A stretch of DNA of 42,829 nt from an uncultured Clostridia bacterium (lineage in GTDB: Bacteria > Bacillota > Clostridia > Oscillospirales > Acutalibacteraceae): contig CAMFYM010000002.1 of assembly GCA_946002045.1 (NCBI GenBank), forward strand, positions 1 to 42,829, written 5' to 3'. Position numbers and translations under genes: made by a program. Numbering within the stretch: the first letter of the stretch is position 1; every line of letters starts with the position of its first letter. Shown here one piece after another: positions 38,662 through 42,829 of this stretch. The notes under the pieces are model-generated. The model was not told where the DNA came from and did no database searches. It saw nothing but the letters and a program-made list of their open reading frames with translations.

Positions 38662-38693
38662 CACCTCGGTTAAAATATAACCGAGGTGTTTTT
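38662..38693 (+). terminator. Intrinsic terminator whose T-tract abuts the spoVAD start codon
   Basis: 11-bp perfect stem CACCTCGGTTA/TAACCGAGGTG, then TTTTT, then ATG at 38694. Confidence 0.85.
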
Positions 38694-39416
38694 ATGCAAA
38701 TTAAAGGAAAAACAGTATTTTTTAGCTCTCCTCCAATAATTACCGGCCACGCAGGTGTGGTAGGTAAAAAGGAGGGTGAAGGTCCATTAAGGCAAGACTT
38801 TGATGCCATATTTCAGGATACAACAATGCTTCAGCAATCCTATGAGCTTGCCGAGTCTGCAATGCTCCACGACGCAATAATAAGAGCACTTTCAAGTGCT
38901 AAAAAAAGTCCGTCACAGGTGAAATTTATTTTAACCGGCGATTTGCTTGACCAGTGTATGGGCTCTGCCTTTGCGTTAAAGGATTTGGAAATATCATCAA
39001 TAGGAATGTACGGTGCGTGTTCAACGATGGCACTGTCACTATCAACAGGAGCAATGCTTGTTGATGCAGGCGCAGATTGTGTTGTTGTAGGCACATCAAG
39101 TCACTTTTGCTCATCAGAGCGACAGTTTAGATTTCCACTTGAATACGGTGGTCAGCGTCCACCAACAGCCCAATGGACAGTTACCGGTGCAGGCAGTGCT
39201 GTTATTGAAAGCAAGGGCAACGGTATAAAAATTAAAGCAATTCAAATCGGAACAATTACCGATTTAGGCATAACTGATGCCAACAATATGGGAGCTGCAA
39301 TGGCACCTGTAAATGCTATACTTGGACCATACAGGGACAAAAGAATCACCCTGTGCGATATGCAATCTACACAAAAATTAAAAAGAGGAGGTAAAATATA
39401 CAAAGGAGATGGATAG
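38694..39416 (+). pseudogene. spoVAD: Stage V sporulation protein AD, apparently 3' truncated
   Basis: GHAGVVGKKEGEGPLRQDFD, GACSTMALSLSTG, GTSSHFCSSERQFRFPLEYGGQRPPTAQWTVTGAGSAV, NNMGAAMAP; stops at 240 aa, about 100 aa short of typical SpoVAD. Confidence 0.75.
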
Positions 39417-39492
39417 GCAATAAAGAGTAATCCAAATCTGCCAATTTGAACCACGGTTCGGATTGCTATTTATTGCCTAGCGTCCATCTCCT
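39404..39492. repeat. 89-bp imperfect inverted repeat (MITE-like or large bidirectional hairpin)
   Basis: AGGAGATGGATAGGCAATAAA (39404-39424) pairs with TTTATTGCCTA-gcg-TCCATCTCCT (39469-39492); inner AGTAATCC/GGATTGCT. Confidence 0.7.
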
Positions 39493-39496
39493 AAAA

Positions 39497-39916
39497 TTAT
39501 AGTATTTTATTCATCCAATAATGTGGGCAATGCTCCTCGTATTCCATTTCACTGCATACGGCATAGCCCTGCTTTGAGTAAAAGGGAACAGCCTGCTCTT
39601 GAGAGTGTAGGCGAATTTCCTTGCCACCCATTTCATTTATCAGCTTTTCTGCTTCACTAATCATTTTTGCGCCTAAATGTAAGCCACGATATTCCTTAAT
39701 AACAGCCAGTCTGCCTATTAGATATGTGCCTTTTTTATCATCTGCAAAAAATCTGCAAACAGCCACAGGCTTGTCGTTATCATATGCCACAAGATGATTT
39801 GCTCTTTTGTCAATTTCGTCAAATTCGTCCTTGAAGCCCTGCTCCTTGATGAACACATTTTCACGAACAAGCATTGCATCATTGTGAAGCCGATTATATG
39901 CTTTAATTTCTATCAT
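39497..39916 (-). CDS. GNAT-family N-acetyltransferase
   Basis: GRLAVIKEYRGLHLGAKMISEAEKLI acetyl-CoA motif A. Confidence 0.92.
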   Translation of the reverse strand: MIEIKAYNRLHNDAMLVRENVFIKEQGFKDEFDEIDKRANHLVAYDNDKPVAVCRFFADDKKGTYLIGRLAVIKEYRGLHLGAKMISEAEKLINEMGGKEIRLHSQEQAVPFYSKQGYAVCSEMEYEEHCPHYWMNKIL

Positions 39917-41115
39917 TCTTCAATACCCAAAACATCTATTGCATCGGCTGTGTCAAGAGTTTCAACCTTTCTAAGCTTCTTTTGAATAATTGAATTTCTG
40001 TGGTCTGCCTCGTCAAGTGCCGATCCTGCCTCAGTAATCTTCTTTCTTGCTTTTGCAAGTAAATCGCCGAATTTATCATACTGAGCCTTTGCAGCACCAA
40101 GAACATTCCAAACCTCATTTGCCTTTTGGTTGATTGCCATTGTTCTAAAGCCCATCGCAAGAGAGTTAAGAAGTGCAGTTATTGTTGACGGACCTGCAAT
40201 CATAATTCCCTCTGATTGAAGCTTTTCTGCAACTCCTGTTTTAGATGCAGTAATCTCTGCATAAAGACCCTCTGTGGCAAGGTACATAATTGCAAACGGT
40301 GTTGTTTCAGGAGAGCTGATATATTGCTTAATCAGCTTTGCTTCGTCCTTAACTCTCGCTTCAAGCGCCTTCTTTGCCTTTTCAAGAGCCTCTAAATCTC
40401 CTGCCTCCGATGCTGCAGAAAGTCGTGCGTAATCCTCCATAGGGAATTTTGAGTCAACAGGAAGATATGTGAAGCTGTCATCCTCGCTGCTTGGTATCTT
40501 GATAGCAAATTCAACTCGTCCGTTATATTTTGGATTTGTTTGAACATTAGTTTCATACATATTAGGTATTGTCTGGTCAAGTATGTTGCCAAGCTGAACC
40601 TCTGCCCAAGTGCCTCTGCTTTTTACATTAGTAAGCACTCGATTAAGACCCTTAACATTGTCTGTCACTCCTGCAGAAAGCTCCTTCATTTCGCCAAGGC
40701 TCTTATAAACATTTGACAGCTGCTCAGATACGGTTTTAAACGAAGCATTGAGCCTTTGGTTGAGAGTTTCCGTCAGCTTTTCGTCAACGGTTTTTCTCAT
40801 TTGCTCCAGCTTTTCCTCGTTGTTCTTTTGCATAGAGCCGATAGCGTCGCTAATTGCCTTTGTCTGCTTTTCAGCATTAGTGTTCAAGGTTTCAATCAGC
40901 TTGATTTGCTGCTCATAATTTTTGTCTGTAAGACCCTTCATTTGATTAGAAAGGTGAACAATTTTTTCGTCAGTCTGCCTTGCGTTAATATCAATCTTTT
41001 GGTCAAGGAGTGCCAGTGAGCTGTCCTTTTTCGGCTTTCTAATAATCAGCACCAAAAGAAGAGCAATAATGATTATGCATAGTACAATAAGTAAATATGT
41101 TGTTATAGATTCCAT
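39913..41115 (-). CDS. rmuC: DNA recombination protein RmuC
   Basis: N-terminal TM, coiled coil, SRGTWAEVQLGNILDQ, YLPVDSKFPMEDYARL, AIMYLATEGLYAEI, GPSTITALLNSLAMGFRTMAI. Confidence 0.95.
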   Translation of the reverse strand: MESITTYLLIVLCIIIIALLLVLIIRKPKKDSSLALLDQKIDINARQTDEKIVHLSNQMKGLTDKNYEQQIKLIETLNTNAEKQTKAISDAIGSMQKNNEEKLEQMRKTVDEKLTETLNQRLNASFKTVSEQLSNVYKSLGEMKELSAGVTDNVKGLNRVLTNVKSRGTWAEVQLGNILDQTIPNMYETNVQTNPKYNGRVEFAIKIPSSEDDSFTYLPVDSKFPMEDYARLSAASEAGDLEALEKAKKALEARVKDEAKLIKQYISSPETTPFAIMYLATEGLYAEITASKTGVAEKLQSEGIMIAGPSTITALLNSLAMGFRTMAINQKANEVWNVLGAAKAQYDKFGDLLAKARKKITEAGSALDEADHRNSIIQKKLRKVETLDTADAIDVLGIEE

Positions 41116-41263
41116 AAAATCATCTCCTTTTCATATATCTTAACACAATAATTCCTTTAAAACAATAACAATTATTTTAAGTACAAAAATATGTACGAAT
41201 ACCATAACAATTCTGTTGATTTTACTGCTTTAATATGCTAAAATACCAAAAGAGGTAATAACT

Positions 41264-42331
41264 ATGGAAAAATTATGGACAAAAAATTTAAGAAAAATTG
41301 ACCCCTATGTACCCGGAGAGCAAAGCAAGGATAAAGATATTGTTAAGCTGAATGCTAACGAAAATCCTTATCCACCGTCACCGAGAGTGCTTGATGCAAT
41401 AAAGGATTTTGACTGCACGGCTCTTAGGCTGTATCCTAATGCAAATGCAACCGAATTAAAGCAGGCATTGGCTGATTATTATAATGTAGATATTAAAAAT
41501 GTGTTTTTAGGTAACGGCTCAGACGATGTTATAGCAATAGCATTTCAAGCCTTTTTTAACAGCGATTTGCCCATTGTGTTCCCTGATTTAACTTATAGCT
41601 TTTACCCTGTATGGTGTTCGCTTTTTAATATTGCATACAAAACTTATCCGGTTGATGATAGCTTTAGAATAAATGTTGAGGATTATAAGGAAAGCAACGG
41701 TGGAGTTGTTATTCCAAACCCAAATGCACCAACATCGTTGGGAGAGGACAGGGAATTTGTAGAAAAGCTACTGGACTGTAATCAAGACAGCGTTGTTATT
41801 ATTGATGAGGCGTATGTCGATTTTGGTGGAACATCATCAATTCCACTTGTTAATAAGTATGAAAACTTACTTGTTACAGGTACTTTTTCAAAATCTCGTT
41901 CTCTTGCAGGACTTCGTATTGGATTTGCAATCGGCAGCGAAAGGCTGATTTCCGTTCTTGAAGCAGTTAAAAATTCATATAATTCATATACAATAGATTC
42001 CGTATCTATCAAGGCAGGAGTTGCAAGTATTCTTGATGATGAATATTTCAAATTAACCTGTGAAAAAATTATTGCCACAAGACAGCGAGTTACTGATGAA
42101 ATGCGTGATTTAGGCTTTACGGTTCTTGACTCGCAAGCAAATTTTATTTTTGCAACAAGGGATGATTTGTCAATGAAAAATCTCTTTGAGCATCTAAAGA
42201 CGAAAAAGGTTTTTATCCGTTATTTCTCAATACCAAGGATAGATAATTATGTTCGTATCACTATTGGAACAGATAACGAAATGGATATTTTCCTTAAGGA
42301 ATTAAAGGAGTATGTCAATGAATTCGCTTAA
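41264..42331 (+). CDS. hisC: Histidinol-phosphate aminotransferase
   Basis: LNANENPYPPSPRV, LGNGSDDVI, IPNPNAPTS, VIIDEAYVDF, TFSKSRSLAGLRIGFAIG (PLP lysine). Confidence 0.95.
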   Translation: MEKLWTKNLRKIDPYVPGEQSKDKDIVKLNANENPYPPSPRVLDAIKDFDCTALRLYPNANATELKQALADYYNVDIKNVFLGNGSDDVIAIAFQAFFNSDLPIVFPDLTYSFYPVWCSLFNIAYKTYPVDDSFRINVEDYKESNGGVVIPNPNAPTSLGEDREFVEKLLDCNQDSVVIIDEAYVDFGGTSSIPLVNKYENLLVTGTFSKSRSLAGLRIGFAIGSERLISVLEAVKNSYNSYTIDSVSIKAGVASILDDEYFKLTCEKIIATRQRVTDEMRDLGFTVLDSQANFIFATRDDLSMKNLFEHLKTKKVFIRYFSIPRIDNYVRITIGTDNEMDIFLKELKEYVNEFA

Positions 42332-42755
42332 GAAGTTTGCAATAACCTTCCTATCAGTAATGAATTTGATAAACATTTGTGCAGGTATTATCACGCAGGT
42401 GAAAATCCTAAAGGGCAGTGATTTTACTTCAATTATTCCTATAACCTTAGAGCTGACTGTTAATCAAATTATAATTGTCAATTTTGTTGTAGTTATTGCA
42501 ATACTGCTTTTGATTAGCATTGTAACCACATATCTTGCAACAGATATTCCTTACTCTCCAAAGGAGATTTTATCAAACTGTGCAGGAATATTTGTTGTAA
42601 TACCTGTTGCTATATGTGGTGTTGCAATATACAATGCCTTTAAGGCAGAGCTGGCAGCAGATAAGCTTTGGATAGTCCTTTCATCAGTATTCTATTTGAT
42701 AACAAACATTATAAATATCGGCTGCGTGCTGACAGTTGTTGATGATTTAGATTAA
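42318..42755 (+). CDS. Hypothetical membrane protein (four predicted TM segments)
   Basis: Hydrophobic ORF overlapping the hisC 3' end; AAAGGAG 7 nt before ATG 42318 (track start 42312). Confidence 0.7.
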   Translation: MNSLKKFAITFLSVMNLINICAGIITQVKILKGSDFTSIIPITLELTVNQIIIVNFVVVIAILLLISIVTTYLATDIPYSPKEILSNCAGIFVVIPVAICGVAIYNAFKAELAADKLWIVLSSVFYLITNIINIGCVLTVVDDLD

Positions 42756-42788
42756 AAAAACAGGACAGTTTAAAAACTGTCCTGTTAG
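42756..42788. terminator. Intrinsic terminator-like hairpin
   Basis: AACAGGACAGTT/AACTGTCCTGTT stem; A-rich left flank, weak right T-tract, so possibly acting on the minus strand. Confidence 0.6.
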
Positions 42789-42829
42789 ACTGTCGATAAA
42801 GTGGTCTGAACCGTGCCGAAGTATAATAA

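Noticed and set aside
1-42829. Search by eye for CRISPR arrays, transposases, integrases, toxin-antitoxin pairs, defence genes and biosynthetic clusters
   Set aside because: None found; gene content is mainly housekeeping.

Overview
The window is a 42.8 kb, low-GC, mostly core chromosomal segment from a spore-former-related Firmicute, probably Clostridia/Oscillospiraceae-like. That assignment is inferred from gene content and is not proven. It is densely coding and holds housekeeping genes: nrdR (partial), an RluA-type pseudouridine synthase, SDR, paired M16 peptidases, lgt, folD, cinA-C, tRNA-Thr, proBA, glycogen phosphorylase plus alpha-amylase, a PurF-like protein, a TtcA-like protein, an amino-acid ABC transporter, trmN6-rsmI-radical SAM, mscL, rmuC and hisC. 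It also has sporulation-linked genes (ypeB and a 3'-truncated spoVAD) and several secreted or envelope proteins (PI-PLC-like, transglutaminase/Fn3-like, Thr-rich proteins). I saw no transposase, integrase, phage gene, CRISPR array or recognisable defence system. The best candidates for undescribed biology are: (i) a standalone structured ncRNA at about 27409-27601 with its own sigma-A promoter and terminator; (ii) a three-gene cassette of small uncharacterised proteins at 3506-4363; (iii) a truncated spoVAD running into an 89-bp hairpin/MITE-like element; (iv) a glycogen phosphorylase with a histone-H1-like Lys/Ala tail; (v) compact regulatory overlaps, namely a tRNA promoter inside a terminator, a predicted leaderless trmN6 mRNA, and an SD inside a terminator arm. 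All family calls come from reading motifs by eye; no database search was run.
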